Below, piece by piece: positions 27,849 to 37,537 of a stretch of 64,000 nt of DNA (positions within the stretch are counted from its first letter, which is position 1; each line of letters begins with the position of its first letter). Source of the stretch: Trinickia diaoshuihuensis. GTDB lineage: Bacteria > Pseudomonadota > Gammaproteobacteria > Burkholderiales > Burkholderiaceae. The stretch covers positions 1 to 64,000 of the forward strand of contig NZ_QUBS01000024.1 of assembly GCF_003390925.1 (NCBI RefSeq). Reading direction: 5' to 3'. The position numbers were made by a program, and so were the translations under genes. Below the pieces are notes generated by a model. That model had not been told where the DNA came from. It saw only the letters and a list, made by a program, of their open reading frames with translations, and did no database searches.

Positions 27849-28037
27849 TCAGAAGTTTTGGTAGTACACGTACGGCGTTTGGTTGACGCGCGAGAGCTGC
27901 TGGGCCGAGCGCTCTTCGAGATCGATCGGCTGTTTGTCCCACAGCAGCGCGCGGCCGCGGCGCTGTTCTTCTTCCAACGTCGGCTTTTGCTCTTTCAACT
28001 GATTGATGAACTGCGTGATATCCGATTGATACAACAT
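27849..28037 (-). CDS. DUF3460 small protein
   Basis: The protein has 62 residues, mostly charged helix: MLYQSDITQFINQLKEQKPTLEEEQRRGRALLWDKQPIDLEERSAQ and a tail VNQTPYVYYQNF. It matches my memory of DUF3460, a short betaproteobacterial family. It precedes scpA by two bases on the same strand, so the two are likely translated together. Its role is unknown. The longer open frame upstream (to 28226) is not similar to anything I know. Confidence 0.8.
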   Translation of the reverse strand: MLYQSDITQFINQLKEQKPTLEEEQRRGRALLWDKQPIDLEERSAQQLSRVNQTPYVYYQNF

Positions 28038-28325
28038 GATCCGGTCATCCTGAAAATAGGGACAGAGCGGCAGCGGGCCGTCTCCAGCAAAGTGGGATTT
28101 TAGCGCATGCCGCTCATGCGGAACACTGGCCGGCTTTCGCCGTCGAAGCGGGGCACGCGAATCGTGGGCCGCGGCGCCGGCCGGGGCGGCTGTGCAAGGG
28201 GCGGACCTTGGCCATATGGCCGGCATTCGCGCGCGCGATGGCTCGTTCTCCGGCGGTTATGTTCAAATGTCCGCTTTCGTCAGCGTTTTGCCCGTGGCCG
28301 GGCGCCAATCAACTCGGGAGGGGGT

Positions 28326-30131
28326 TTGCGGGGAGTCGTGATTGCTTCGTCTCGCGGCGCGCGGTGTGCAAGGCGCCGGCCCGCGCCGGCCGCGAGAACG
28401 TTTTGGCCGTCGGTCGCGTGCGCGCTTGTGCTGGCGCTGGCGTCGATGCCCGCGGCGGCCAAATACGACATCACGATCGATGCGCCGCGCGCCATGCGCA
28501 AGCTGCTCGAAAAGCATCTCGATCTCGCGCGCTTCGCGCCGCGCGACGACGTCACCGACGATCAATTCGATTTCCTCGTCACGGCCGCCCCGCAACAAGT
28601 GCGCGATTTGGCCGCGACGGACGGCTATTTTTCCCCGATCGTGCGCACCGACGTGCGTACGGCGGCCGAGGGCAAGCGGGCCGTGACGGTGTACGTCGAG
28701 CCGGGGCCGCGCACCATCGTCTCGTCGGTCGATCTGAGCTTCGAGGGCCCGGTGCGCACCGAGGAACCGGCGCGGGAAACCGCCGCGCGCTTCGCCTTTT
28801 CGCTGCGTACGGGCGACCCCTTCACCCAGGCCGGATGGAGCGATGCCAAGGATGCGGCGCTCAAGGCATTGCAGGCGCGCCGCTATCTGGGTGCCAAGAT
28901 CGTGCGCTCGCAAGCGCGCATCGATCCGCATACGCGCCAAGCCGCGCTGACGGTGGCGTTCGCGAGCGGCCCCACCTTTACGCTCGGGCCGCTCGACGTA
29001 TCGGGCGTGCAGCGTTACCCGGGGCGGATCGTGACGAACGTCAATCCGCTCGGAGTCGGTGAGATATACGACGTCGAGCGGATCGCCGAGTTGCAGCGGC
29101 AACTGCAGAACACGCCCTATTACGCGAGCGTCGCGATCGACGTCGGCAGCGATACCGCGAAGCCGAACGAGACGCCCATCCACGTGAAGGTCAGCGAGTA
29201 TCCGTACAACAGCGTGCGCGGCGGGGTTGGGTATGCGACCGATACGGGCGCCCATGTGCAAGGCTCGTACACGTATCTCGATACGTTCGGCGCTGCCTGG
29301 CCGCTTTCGGTGCAGGGCCGGCTCGATCAGATCCAGCAATACGGCCAGGTTCAACTGTCGATGCCGCCGGGGCAGCGCGGCTGGGTCAATAGCGCGCTCG
29401 CGTCGTACACGAACACGCAGGTGTCGGGTACGCGGATCTACAGCGCGCGCGCCGGTTTGCAGCGGGCGCGCACGGCGCAATTCATCGACTACGCGTATTC
29501 CCTGCAGTACTACGCCGACCGCCTCGATCAAAACGCATCGGGGCCGACGACGAGCCATGCGCTCGTGCCGCAGTGGTCGTGGACGCGCCGCAACGTCGAC
29601 GATCCGCTGTTTCCGCGCAAGGGCAATCTCGTCCACGTCGAGACGGGCTTCGCCGTCAAGGGAATCGCAACCGATCAGACGTTCGTGCGCGGCTATGCGC
29701 GCGGCGAACAGTACGTGCCGCTCTTCAAACGCGACCTGTTTCTCGTGCGCGCGGAATTGGGCGGCGTATTCACGAGCGGGAGTTCGAGCGGCATTCCGGC
29801 CTCGCTGCTGTTCCGGGCGGGCGGCTCCAATTCCGTCCGCGGATACGGCTTCCAGAGCATCGGCAACAATGTCGACGGCTCGGTGTTGCCGACGAAGTAC
29901 CTCGTGACTGCCACGGCCGAGTATCAGCACTGGTTTACGCACGATTGGGGCGCGGCCGCTTTCTACGATATCGGTACGGCGACGGATACTTGGGGGGAGC
30001 GCGTCTTTTACCCGGGTGCGGGCATCGGCGTGCGCTGGCGCAGCCCCGTCGGTCCGATCAACGTCGATTTGGCCTACGGCATGCGCAACCACAGCGTGCG
30101 GCCGTATTTGACGCTAGGCATCGCATTTTGA
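28326..30131 (+). CDS. tamA: Outer-membrane translocation and assembly factor TamA
   Basis: TamA is an Omp85-family barrel that works with TamB in outer-membrane biogenesis. The visible protein has a signal peptide (SVACALVLALASMPAAAKYD), N-terminal POTRA-type domains (from KYDITIDAPRAMRKLLEKHLDL to about residue 275) and a C-terminal 16-strand barrel with the GSNSVRGYGF motif, ending TLGIAF. Start choice is hard: TTG at 28326 has GGAGG four bases upstream, GTG at 28338 has GGGGAG; the ATG at 28107 would add a 73-residue Arg-rich leader and is unlikely. It is followed by tamB after 35 bases. Confidence 0.9.
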   Translation: MRGVVIASSRGARCARRRPAPAARTFWPSVACALVLALASMPAAAKYDITIDAPRAMRKLLEKHLDLARFAPRDDVTDDQFDFLVTAAPQQVRDLAATDGYFSPIVRTDVRTAAEGKRAVTVYVEPGPRTIVSSVDLSFEGPVRTEEPARETAARFAFSLRTGDPFTQAGWSDAKDAALKALQARRYLGAKIVRSQARIDPHTRQAALTVAFASGPTFTLGPLDVSGVQRYPGRIVTNVNPLGVGEIYDVERIAELQRQLQNTPYYASVAIDVGSDTAKPNETPIHVKVSEYPYNSVRGGVGYATDTGAHVQGSYTYLDTFGAAWPLSVQGRLDQIQQYGQVQLSMPPGQRGWVNSALASYTNTQVSGTRIYSARAGLQRARTAQFIDYAYSLQYYADRLDQNASGPTTSHALVPQWSWTRRNVDDPLFPRKGNLVHVETGFAVKGIATDQTFVRGYARGEQYVPLFKRDLFLVRAELGGVFTSGSSSGIPASLLFRAGGSNSVRGYGFQSIGNNVDGSVLPTKYLVTATAEYQHWFTHDWGAAAFYDIGTATDTWGERVFYPGAGIGVRWRSPVGPINVDLAYGMRNHSVRPYLTLGIAF

Positions 30132-30166
30132 GCCTCGCGACCGGATAAACGTATGGATCACGACGC

Positions 30167-33100
30167 ATGACGCACGAATCGCCGTCCACACCGCACGAGC
30201 CGTCCGACGGCGCCGCGCCGGGGACGGGCGGGCCGGGTGAGTCCGGCGCGCCCGAGCCGCCGCCGAAACGGCGGGTGCGGCGCAGCCGGCGCGCGCTGCG
30301 ATGGACCGCGCTCGCGCTCGTGCTGGCTATCGTGCTTATCGCGGCGGCGCTTTACGGCGCCGTCGCCACCGAGCCCGGTACGCGGCTCGTTTGGCGGACG
30401 GCCGTTGCGGCGACCGGCTCGCGCCTGACCGGCCGGTTCGTCGGCGGCACGCTTGCGCACGGCGTACGCCTCGCAAACGTGCGCTGGCTCGACAGGGCCG
30501 GTGCGGCCGGCGCACCGCCGACCGATATTCGCATCGATCGAATCGAGGGGCGCTGGGCGCTGACGCGCTCGCCTTGGCGGCTGACCGTGGATGCGCTCGA
30601 GGCGGGGACGATCGACGCGCGGCTCGCCCCCTCGACGAGTACCGCGCCGATGCGCCTGCCGAGCGAGCTGCGTTTGCCGATACAACTGGAGGTCCGCACG
30701 CTCGCCCTGGGTAAGCTGATCTTGCGCGACGGTGCGTCGGCGACCGAAATAGACCGGTTGCATGCGCGCGCAAGCAGCGACGGCGTTCATCACACGCTGT
30801 CGATCGACGGCTTGGACACGTCTTACGGCGCGCTGGCCGCTCGGCTTTCGCTCGGTGGACAGCGCCCGTTTCCGCTGACGGGCGCGCTGAACGCCTCGGG
30901 CGCGCCGGATGGTACGCAGGTGACGTTGGACGCGCGTCTATCGGGCACGCTCGAAGCGCTCGCGGCCGATGTGGCGGCCAGCGGGATGAAGCTGTCCGGC
31001 CGCGCGCATATCGAAGCGCAGCCGTTTGCGCCCGTGCCCCTGACGCGTGCGACGATCGCTTTCGATCACGTCGACCCGCGCGTGCTCGACCCGGGCGCGC
31101 CGCAGGCCGACCTTTCGCTGGCCGCGACGCTTGCACCGGTGCCGGGCGGCGGGCCGCTCGTGGTTGCGGGGCCTGTTGCGATCGTCAATGCGAAACCCGG
31201 GCTGCTCGAGGAGCATCGGCTGCCGCTCGTGCGCGCCGGCGCGGACCTGCGTCTGTCCGCCCGCGAGCAGCGGCTCGACCATCTGACCGTGCAACTCGTG
31301 CGCCATGCCACGCTTACGGGGAGCGGCACGTTCGCGGGCGGACGCGGGCAACTCGCACTCGATGCGCGTGCGCTCGATTTGACGACGCTGACCCCGTACG
31401 TCCGGCAGACCGCTCTCTCCGGGCCGATCAGGGTCACGCTCGACGGCCCCGCGCAATCGCTTTCGCTCGACTTGGCCGATGAGGCCGCGCGCCTTCGCGC
31501 GCGAGCGCGTGTCGCCTTGGAACACGGCCGCATCGCGCTGCACGACGTGCGCATCGACGCGGGCGACGGACGCCTGGAACTAAAGGGCGCGCTGGCGCCC
31601 GGCGCATCGGCGCCCGGAGCGTTGTCGAGCTACGACCTCGGTGCGGTCCTGACCAATTTCGATCCGCGCTTGGTGATCGCGGCCGAATTGCCGGGGGTGC
31701 ACTCGGCCGCGGCTGGCTCGGCTAAGTCCGCGCGCGCGGGGGGCAAGCCGCCCGGCGCCCGCGTCACGGGGCGTTTGAGCGCGGTGGGCACACTCGGCGA
31801 ACCGTTCTCCACCAAGCTGAAGTTCGAACTCGGCGACAGCGTCTACGACGGCTTCCCGCTGACGGGCGAAGGGACGGTCCAGCTCGCGGGCGCGCGTTTG
31901 CTGCCGAGCAACGCCACGCTCTCGATCGCGGGCAACGACGTCGAGCTGCACGGCAGCTTCGGCGGCCCCGGCGACCGGCTTCGCTTTCACGTCGATGCGC
32001 CGCAGCTCGATCGGCTCGGCTTCGGCATCGCGGGCACGGTGCTGGCGGACGGCGACCTCACGGGCTCGCTCGCCCATCCCGATGTCACGCTGCGTTACGA
32101 TGCTCGAGCGGTGGCGATCGGTGCGAACCGGATCGGCGCCGCCACGGGCAGCGCCCGCATTCGGGACGGCGCGACGGGCGCGCTCGAATTCACAACCGAC
32201 GCGCGCGACGTCCACGCGGGGCCGGTCGATCTGACGACGCTGTCGGCCCACGTCACGGGCACGCGCGGGAAACACGCGTTCGACGCGCAAGCGAAGGGTT
32301 CGGTCGGCGCGCGTCCCATCGATATGGCCCTGGCGGGCACGGGCGCGTTGACCGATACGCGCGCGGGTCCGCGCTGGGATGGCATGCTCGCGCGCTTGAC
32401 GAACCGCGGATTGCCGGGCGTCGAGTTGCAGGCGCCGGTGGCCGTCTCCGCTGGGGGCGAGCGTGTCACGCTGGGCCCGACGCGGCTCGCCATCGAGGGA
32501 GCAACGCTCGATCTGAAGTCGATCGTCTACGACCATGGGGCGATCAGTTCGGCGGGCAGCGCTTCGAACCTCTCGGTGGCGCGGTTCATTGCGATCCGGC
32601 AAACGCTGACGGGACAGCCGTCGCGGCTCTCGAGCGATCTCGTGTTCGCGGCGGATTGGGACTTCACGCTGGGCCGCACCGCGAGCGGCTATGCCCGGAT
32701 CGAGCGCCGCAGCGGCGATGCGACGCTTTCGACAGGGTACGGCACGGCCTCGTTCGGCATCACGGCGCTGTCGGCGCGCGTGGACCTGAGCGCGGCCCGC
32801 GTGGCCGCGACGGTGCGCGCGGCGGCGAACCGTGTCGGCACGCTCGACGCGAACGTCAGCGCGGGGCTTTCCCCCGATCCGGCGCGAGGCGGCTTATTGG
32901 GATTGACCGACGAGGCGCCCTTGGCGGGCAGGCTCGCGTTCGATATTCCCGCCTTGAAGGCGACCGGCGGGCTGTTCGGTCCCAGCTACGTGTTGGACGG
33001 CCATCTTGCGCTGAATCTCGTCGTCGCGGGCACGCGGGCAAAGCCCGCGATCTCGGGCGCGCTAGTCGGCGACGATCTCTCGGCGACGCTCGTCGATCAA

Positions 33101-34225
33101 GGGATCCAATTGAAGGACGGCATCGTGCGCGTGGCGTTGACCGAAAACCTCGTGGACTTGCAGCGCGTCGAGTTTCACGGCGGCGACGGGACGATCCGCG
33201 CCACGGGGCGCATTCGGCTCGATAGCGCCGAGCCCGATCTGACGGCGCGCATCGTGGCCGACAAGCTCGAACTGTTCGCGGCGCCCGATCGGCAATTGTC
33301 GCTCTCGGGGAGCGCCACGGTCGCGAACGGCGGTCCTGCCGGCGGGCTCGACATCAACGGCAAGTTCACCGTCGACCATGCGCTCTTCGATCTGCCGGAG
33401 CAGAGCGCGCCGCGCTTGTCCGACGACGTGGTGATCGTGCGCGATCACGGTTTCGTGCGCGGTTCCCCGCAGCCGGTGGAGCCCACGAATAAGCCGGTCG
33501 GCCGGTTTGCCCCCCGTGCGAGCGTCGACATCGATTTGGGCAGCGATTTCCGTTTCCGCGGCCAAGGTGCGGATCTCGGATTGCGCGGTACCGTGACGGC
33601 GCTTTCCGCGCCCGATCAACCGCTGCGCGCGATCGGCAACGTGCGGGTGACCGAAGGATCGACCTATACGACCTTCGGCCGCAAGCTCGCGATCGAGAAC
33701 GGCTATTTCACGTTCAACGGGCCCGTCGCGAATCCCGGCGTCAATATTCTGGCCATGCGACGCAATCAAGAGGTCGAAGCGGGTGTGCAAGTAACGGGTA
33801 CCGTCCGGGCGCCCATCGTCAAGCTCGTGTCCGAGCCGAACGTAACCGACAACGAAAAGCTCTCGTGGCTCTTGTTCGGCCACGGCACCGATCAGGGCAA
33901 CAACCTCAGTCAGCAAAGCTCGATGACGACGGCGCTCGCGTTGCTGGGCAGCGCGACGGGCAAGCGCGTGGCGCAGACGTTCGGGCTCGACGAGTTCTCG
34001 GTCGGCCGCAGCGACGTGGGGCTCACGGATTCGCAAGTGGTCGCGCTGTCGAAGGCGATCAACGACCGGCTCGTGCTCGGCTATGAGCAAGGCCTGCAAT
34101 CGGCCAGCAACGCGTTCAAGGCGACGGTCAACTTATCGCGCTTTTGGTCCGTGCTCGTCTATACGGGGACGTTCCAAGGCATGGACGTCAACTACACGCG
34201 GCGCTTCGACCGCTGGCGGCGGTGA
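30167..34225 (+). CDS. tamB: Translocation and assembly module protein TamB (DUF490)
   Basis: TamB is an inner-membrane anchored, periplasm-spanning beta-helical groove that acts with TamA and is implicated in phospholipid transport to the outer membrane. The protein has 1352 residues, normal for the family. A cytoplasmic Pro/Arg-rich leader (1-42) precedes one membrane helix (LRWTALALVLAIVLIAAALYGAV), then a long repetitive beta region, and the C-terminal DUF490 domain (about 1000-1352) with FNGPVANPGVNILAMRRNQEVEAGVQVTGTV and YTRRFDRWRR at the very end. It is transcribed with tamA. Confidence 0.94.
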   Translation: MTHESPSTPHEPSDGAAPGTGGPGESGAPEPPPKRRVRRSRRALRWTALALVLAIVLIAAALYGAVATEPGTRLVWRTAVAATGSRLTGRFVGGTLAHGVRLANVRWLDRAGAAGAPPTDIRIDRIEGRWALTRSPWRLTVDALEAGTIDARLAPSTSTAPMRLPSELRLPIQLEVRTLALGKLILRDGASATEIDRLHARASSDGVHHTLSIDGLDTSYGALAARLSLGGQRPFPLTGALNASGAPDGTQVTLDARLSGTLEALAADVAASGMKLSGRAHIEAQPFAPVPLTRATIAFDHVDPRVLDPGAPQADLSLAATLAPVPGGGPLVVAGPVAIVNAKPGLLEEHRLPLVRAGADLRLSAREQRLDHLTVQLVRHATLTGSGTFAGGRGQLALDARALDLTTLTPYVRQTALSGPIRVTLDGPAQSLSLDLADEAARLRARARVALEHGRIALHDVRIDAGDGRLELKGALAPGASAPGALSSYDLGAVLTNFDPRLVIAAELPGVHSAAAGSAKSARAGGKPPGARVTGRLSAVGTLGEPFSTKLKFELGDSVYDGFPLTGEGTVQLAGARLLPSNATLSIAGNDVELHGSFGGPGDRLRFHVDAPQLDRLGFGIAGTVLADGDLTGSLAHPDVTLRYDARAVAIGANRIGAATGSARIRDGATGALEFTTDARDVHAGPVDLTTLSAHVTGTRGKHAFDAQAKGSVGARPIDMALAGTGALTDTRAGPRWDGMLARLTNRGLPGVELQAPVAVSAGGERVTLGPTRLAIEGATLDLKSIVYDHGAISSAGSASNLSVARFIAIRQTLTGQPSRLSSDLVFAADWDFTLGRTASGYARIERRSGDATLSTGYGTASFGITALSARVDLSAARVAATVRAAANRVGTLDANVSAGLSPDPARGGLLGLTDEAPLAGRLAFDIPALKATGGLFGPSYVLDGHLALNLVVAGTRAKPAISGALVGDDLSATLVDQGIQLKDGIVRVALTENLVDLQRVEFHGGDGTIRATGRIRLDSAEPDLTARIVADKLELFAAPDRQLSLSGSATVANGGPAGGLDINGKFTVDHALFDLPEQSAPRLSDDVVIVRDHGFVRGSPQPVEPTNKPVGRFAPRASVDIDLGSDFRFRGQGADLGLRGTVTALSAPDQPLRAIGNVRVTEGSTYTTFGRKLAIENGYFTFNGPVANPGVNILAMRRNQEVEAGVQVTGTVRAPIVKLVSEPNVTDNEKLSWLLFGHGTDQGNNLSQQSSMTTALALLGSATGKRVAQTFGLDEFSVGRSDVGLTDSQVVALSKAINDRLVLGYEQGLQSASNAFKATVNLSRFWSVLVYTGTFQGMDVNYTRRFDRWRR

Positions 34226-34316
34226 CGCTCCGCGCGATTTTTGCGAAAAATGCCCGTGCGCGAGCCGGGGGTAACGTGGTCTGATTTGCGCTCGATTCAC
34301 TTGAAGGAGTTATGCG

Positions 34317-34901
34317 ATGACGACCGCATCGATGTGGCGCTGGCCCGTGTCGGAGGTGAAGCTCGGCAAGGGCGGTTCACTGCTCGAGGACCGGGGTTCA
34401 CTGCGAAAGGCAATCAAGAACAGCCGTGGCTGGTTCCAGCTTTCGGAGCAAGGGGAAGGGCGCAAACCGCTGGTCGTCATCGGCAGCCCATCGCAAGTGC
34501 TCGCGTTTTTCAGGCGGCACGCCGCGAGCGGTATCGAAAACACGGTGCCCGAGCTGCCTCAAATCTATATGGGCGTGTCACGCTACGTCGAGACGGCGCG
34601 CTATCGCAAGCTCACGCCTTATCACGACACGGCGCTCGCGCTCGCGAACATGGCCACATGGACGGGCGCGGGACCCTATATGCAAGATGCCGGCAACGTC
34701 GCATCGGTGGTCGGCACGGTGTACGACTATGTGCGCAAGGCGCTGCGCCCGGGGATCGTGGAGGCGCCGCGCGACGCGCATGCTTTGTGCGTGACCTTCA
34801 GCTATTTGCCGGGGCCGGGTATGCGCGCGGTGGGACGCCACAAGGTGGCGTTCGGCGCGTACGAAAACGGTATCGGCCTGCAGACGCTGTTCGAGGACTG
34901 A
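34317..34901 (+). CDS. Unrecognised 194-residue protein
   Basis: The ribosome site AAGGAGTT precedes ATG. I recognise no domain. The N-terminal part is basic and polar (EVKLGKGGSLLEDRGSLRKAIKNSRGWFQLSEQGEGRKPLVVIGSPSQVLAFFRRHAASG), with a helix and a short strand LVVIGSP. The middle has LALANMATWTGAGPYMQDAGNVASVVGTVYDYVRKALRPGI, which could be two helices. No signal peptide or clear membrane helix is present. It lies 91 bases after tamB on the same strand and converges on metG, so it may belong with tamAB or be independent. Codon use looks like its neighbours. Confidence 0.8.
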   Translation: MTTASMWRWPVSEVKLGKGGSLLEDRGSLRKAIKNSRGWFQLSEQGEGRKPLVVIGSPSQVLAFFRRHAASGIENTVPELPQIYMGVSRYVETARYRKLTPYHDTALALANMATWTGAGPYMQDAGNVASVVGTVYDYVRKALRPGIVEAPRDAHALCVTFSYLPGPGMRAVGRHKVAFGAYENGIGLQTLFED

Positions 34902-34911
34902 CGGTTGGCAA

Positions 34912-34939
34912 CCGGCAGGCGCCGCTTCGCGCCTGCCGG
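34912..34939. terminator. GC-rich hairpin between convergent genes
   Basis: CCGGCAGGCG (34912-34921) and CGCCTGCCGG (34930-34939) form a perfect ten-pair stem with the eight-base loop CCGCTTCG. It lies between the unrecognised gene and metG, which converge here. No T tract follows on either strand, so it is a weak terminator candidate or a 3' end stabiliser for both transcripts. Confidence 0.5.
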
Positions 34940-34949
34940 CCCCTCATCG

Positions 34950-37133
34950 TCAGCGTACGCGCATGCCGGGCTTCGCGCCGCTGTGCGGCTCGAGGATATA
35001 GAGACCCGGCTCGGCCTTCTCGTCGGCGCTCGACGCGGCGAGCACCATCCCTTCGGACAGACCGAACTTCATCTTGCGCGGCGCGAGATTGGCGACCATG
35101 ACCGTCAGCTTGCCCACCAATTCCTCCGGGCGATAGGCCGACTTGATGCCCGAGAAGACGTTGCGCGTTTTTGCCTCACCCACGTCGAGCGTCAGTTGCA
35201 GCAGCTTGTCGGAGCCTTCCACCGCCTTGCAGTCGACGATCAGAGCAACGCGCAAATCGATCTTGGCGAAATCGTCGATGGAGATCGTCTCGCTTTGCGC
35301 ATCGCTCGCCGCGCCGGCCGTTGCCGCGCCGGCCGTTGCCGCGGCGGGCGCTTTTTGCTTCGCTTTTGCGGCCGCTGCCGCGCCAGCCGCTGCCGCCGCC
35401 GCGGCGCCGGTTTCGGCCGGCTGCAGCGACCCGCGATTGGCGGCGACCAGCGCTTCGATCTGCTTGGCGTCGATGCGCGTCATCAGATGCTGGTAGGCGT
35501 TGATGGGCTGAGCCGACGAGAGCGGCGTGCCGGCATCGGCCCATGCGAGCGGGGTCACGCCGAGGAACGCTTCGACCTTGGCCGCGAGCGCCGGCAACAC
35601 GGGCTTGAGCGCGATCGACAGTAAGCGGAAGGCTTCGAGGCTGACGCTGACCGTTTCATGCAGCAACGCGGCATTGGCGGGATCCTTCGCCTGGTCCCAT
35701 GGCTTGGCTGTATCCACGTAGGCGTTGACGGCATCGGCCAGCTCCATCGTTTGACGCACGGCACGGCTGTACTCGCGCGCTTCGTAATGGGCCGCGATTT
35801 GCGGGATCGCCGCGCGCAGCGTCGCGAGCAGCGGATGATGCATTGCGCTGTCCTGCACGCGCGCATCGAAGCGCTTGATCAGGAAGCCCGCCGCGCGGCT
35901 CGCGATATTCACGTATTTGCCCACCACGTCGCTGTTCACGCGGGCGAGGAAGTCGTCGAGATTCAAGTCGAGATCTTCCATCGTCGCGTTCAGCTTCGCG
36001 GCGAAGTAGTAGCGTAGCCACTCGGGGTTCAGGCCCGTGTCGATATAGCTGTTCGCGGTGATGAACGTGCCGCGCGACTTCGACATCTTCGCGCCGTCCA
36101 CGGTCAAGAAGCCGTGGGCGAACACGTTCGTCGGCGTGCGATAGCCCGCGAATTCGAGCATGGCGGGCCAGAACAGCGTATGGAAATACAGGATGTCCTT
36201 GCCGATGAAGTGGTATTGCTCGGTGTTCGTGCCGGGCGTGATCCATTCTTCGAAATCGAGGCCGCGCTGGGCTGCCAGATTCTTGAAGCTCGCGTAGTAC
36301 CCGACCGGCGCGTCGAGCCAGACGTAGAAGTACTTGCCGGGGGCGCCCGGGATTTCGAAGCCGAAGTAGGGCGCATCGCGCGAAATGTCCCAATCGCCGA
36401 GCTTCGCCTCTCCGGCGTCGCCGAGCCATTCGCGCATCTTGTTGGTGGCTTCGGGCTGGGCGAGGCCGCTTACCCATTCGCGCAGGAAATTCTCGCAACG
36501 CGAATCCGACAACCGGAAGAAGTAGTGTGTCGACTTGCGGCGCACGGGCGTCGCGCCGGAAATGGCCGAATACGGGTTGACGAGGTCGGTCGGCTGGTAA
36601 GTCGAGCCGCACACTTCGCAACTGTCGCCATATTGATCCTTCGCGCCGCATTTCGGGCATTCGCCCTTGATGAAGCGGTCCGGCAGGAACATCTCCTTGA
36701 CGGGGTCGTACGCCTGCTCGATCTCGCGCGCGTCGATGAGGCCCGCTTGCTCGAGCTTGGTGTAGATCGTTTCGCACAACGTCTTGTTTTCTTCCGAATC
36801 GGTCGTGTAGTAGTTATCGAACGAAATCAGGAAGTTATGAAGGTCGCGCGTGTGCTCGCGCCAGACGCGCTCGATCAGTTGCTTGGGCGTGACCCCTTCC
36901 TTTTCGGCGCTCAGCATGATCGGCGTGCCGTGCGTGTCGTCGGCGCCGACGTAATAGACCTCATGCCCGTGCATTCGCATCGCGCGCACCCAGACGTCCG
37001 TCTGGATGAACTCGACCAGGTGGCCGAGGTGGATCTGTCCGTTCGCATAGGGCAAAGCGGACGTCACGAGAATGCGGCGGCGGGCGGCGCCCGTGCCGGC
37101 TTGCGCGGCGGAATGAGGGGCGGATACGGTCAT
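34950..37133 (-). CDS. metG: Methionyl-tRNA synthetase
   Basis: MetG charges initiator and elongator tRNA-Met. The protein has 727 residues, longer than the monomeric form because it carries a C-terminal EMAP-like tRNA-binding domain. The HIGH motif is in [14 protein letters not shown] in GAKMSKSRG, and a zinc knuckle in [18 protein letters not shown]. An Ala-rich linker (about 575-612, [21 protein letters not shown]) joins the anticodon domain to the tRNA-binding domain ([18 protein letters not shown] to the end). Upstream, the minus-strand hexamer TAAAAT at 37178-37173 could be a -10 element, without a good -35. Confidence 0.97.
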   Translation of the reverse strand: MTVSAPHSAAQAGTGAARRRILVTSALPYANGQIHLGHLVEFIQTDVWVRAMRMHGHEVYYVGADDTHGTPIMLSAEKEGVTPKQLIERVWREHTRDLHNFLISFDNYYTTDSEENKTLCETIYTKLEQAGLIDAREIEQAYDPVKEMFLPDRFIKGECPKCGAKDQYGDSCEVCGSTYQPTDLVNPYSAISGATPVRRKSTHYFFRLSDSRCENFLREWVSGLAQPEATNKMREWLGDAGEAKLGDWDISRDAPYFGFEIPGAPGKYFYVWLDAPVGYYASFKNLAAQRGLDFEEWITPGTNTEQYHFIGKDILYFHTLFWPAMLEFAGYRTPTNVFAHGFLTVDGAKMSKSRGTFITANSYIDTGLNPEWLRYYFAAKLNATMEDLDLNLDDFLARVNSDVVGKYVNIASRAAGFLIKRFDARVQDSAMHHPLLATLRAAIPQIAAHYEAREYSRAVRQTMELADAVNAYVDTAKPWDQAKDPANAALLHETVSVSLEAFRLLSIALKPVLPALAAKVEAFLGVTPLAWADAGTPLSSAQPINAYQHLMTRIDAKQIEALVAANRGSLQPAETGAAAAAAAGAAAAAKAKQKAPAAATAGAATAGAASDAQSETISIDDFAKIDLRVALIVDCKAVEGSDKLLQLTLDVGEAKTRNVFSGIKSAYRPEELVGKLTVMVANLAPRKMKFGLSEGMVLAASSADEKAEPGLYILEPHSGAKPGMRVR
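35308..35343. repeat. 15-base tandem repeat in the MetG linker
   Basis: GCCGCGCCGGCCGTT is repeated exactly at 35308-35322 and 35323-35337, and a third partial copy GCCGCG follows. On the coding strand it gives the Ala/Gly/Thr-rich linker between the catalytic part and the tRNA-binding domain. The repeat keeps the frame, so length change would only alter the linker. Confidence 0.8.
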
Positions 37134-37537
37134 GTGCGTAGGGGAAGGTGTGCTGCTTGAGGGAAAACGACGATTTTAGCAGGCACGAGGGCGCTCGCTC
37201 GTCGATGTCAAGCGGTTGCCGGGATCGGCGGTCGCACGGACCCGTTTTGTATGGAATTTCTAACAAAACGGCCGCGCCGAGCCCGAAATGTAGGAAATAT
37301 CAGTCACGGCGGCGAGGCGAGCAGGGAACACAGGCAAAAAAAACCGGGGCGTTTGGCCCCGGAGCAACAACGACAAGAGGAGAATGGTGACGCGGCGGCG
37401 TTGGCCAGCCACGTACCGAATATACAGACAAGCGAAATGCCGGCGAGTTCGAAAAATTTTTTCGGAACGTTTACCGCGCGCTTCTCGCCGGCTTCCGGCG
37501 CGGCTTGCGGCCCGCGCCGCCTGCCTTTGGCCGCTGC
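37134..37537. other. 404-base intergenic region between metG and the OmpA-like gene
   Basis: Both flanking genes run on the minus strand. The part nearest metG (37134-37230) should hold its promoter: TAAAAT at 37178-37173 and TTGACA at 37211-37206 on the minus strand, but 27 bases lie between, too far for a standard pair. The middle holds an intrinsic terminator (37336-37362) for the OmpA-like gene. I see no convincing protein or RNA gene; the small open frames here are Arg/Pro-rich shadows. Confidence 0.7.
37336..37362 (-). terminator. Intrinsic terminator downstream of the OmpA-like gene
   Basis: On the minus strand CCGGGGC and GCCCCGG form a seven-pair stem with a five-base loop, followed by eight T (37343-37336). 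It sits about 175 bases past the OmpA-like stop and 200 bases before metG, both on the minus strand, so it separates the two transcripts. Confidence 0.85.

Noticed and set aside
37173-37211. TTGACA and TAAAAT as a metG promoter
   Set aside because: The two hexamers are 27 bases apart, too far for one sigma70 promoter; only the -10-like TAAAAT is kept as a remark.
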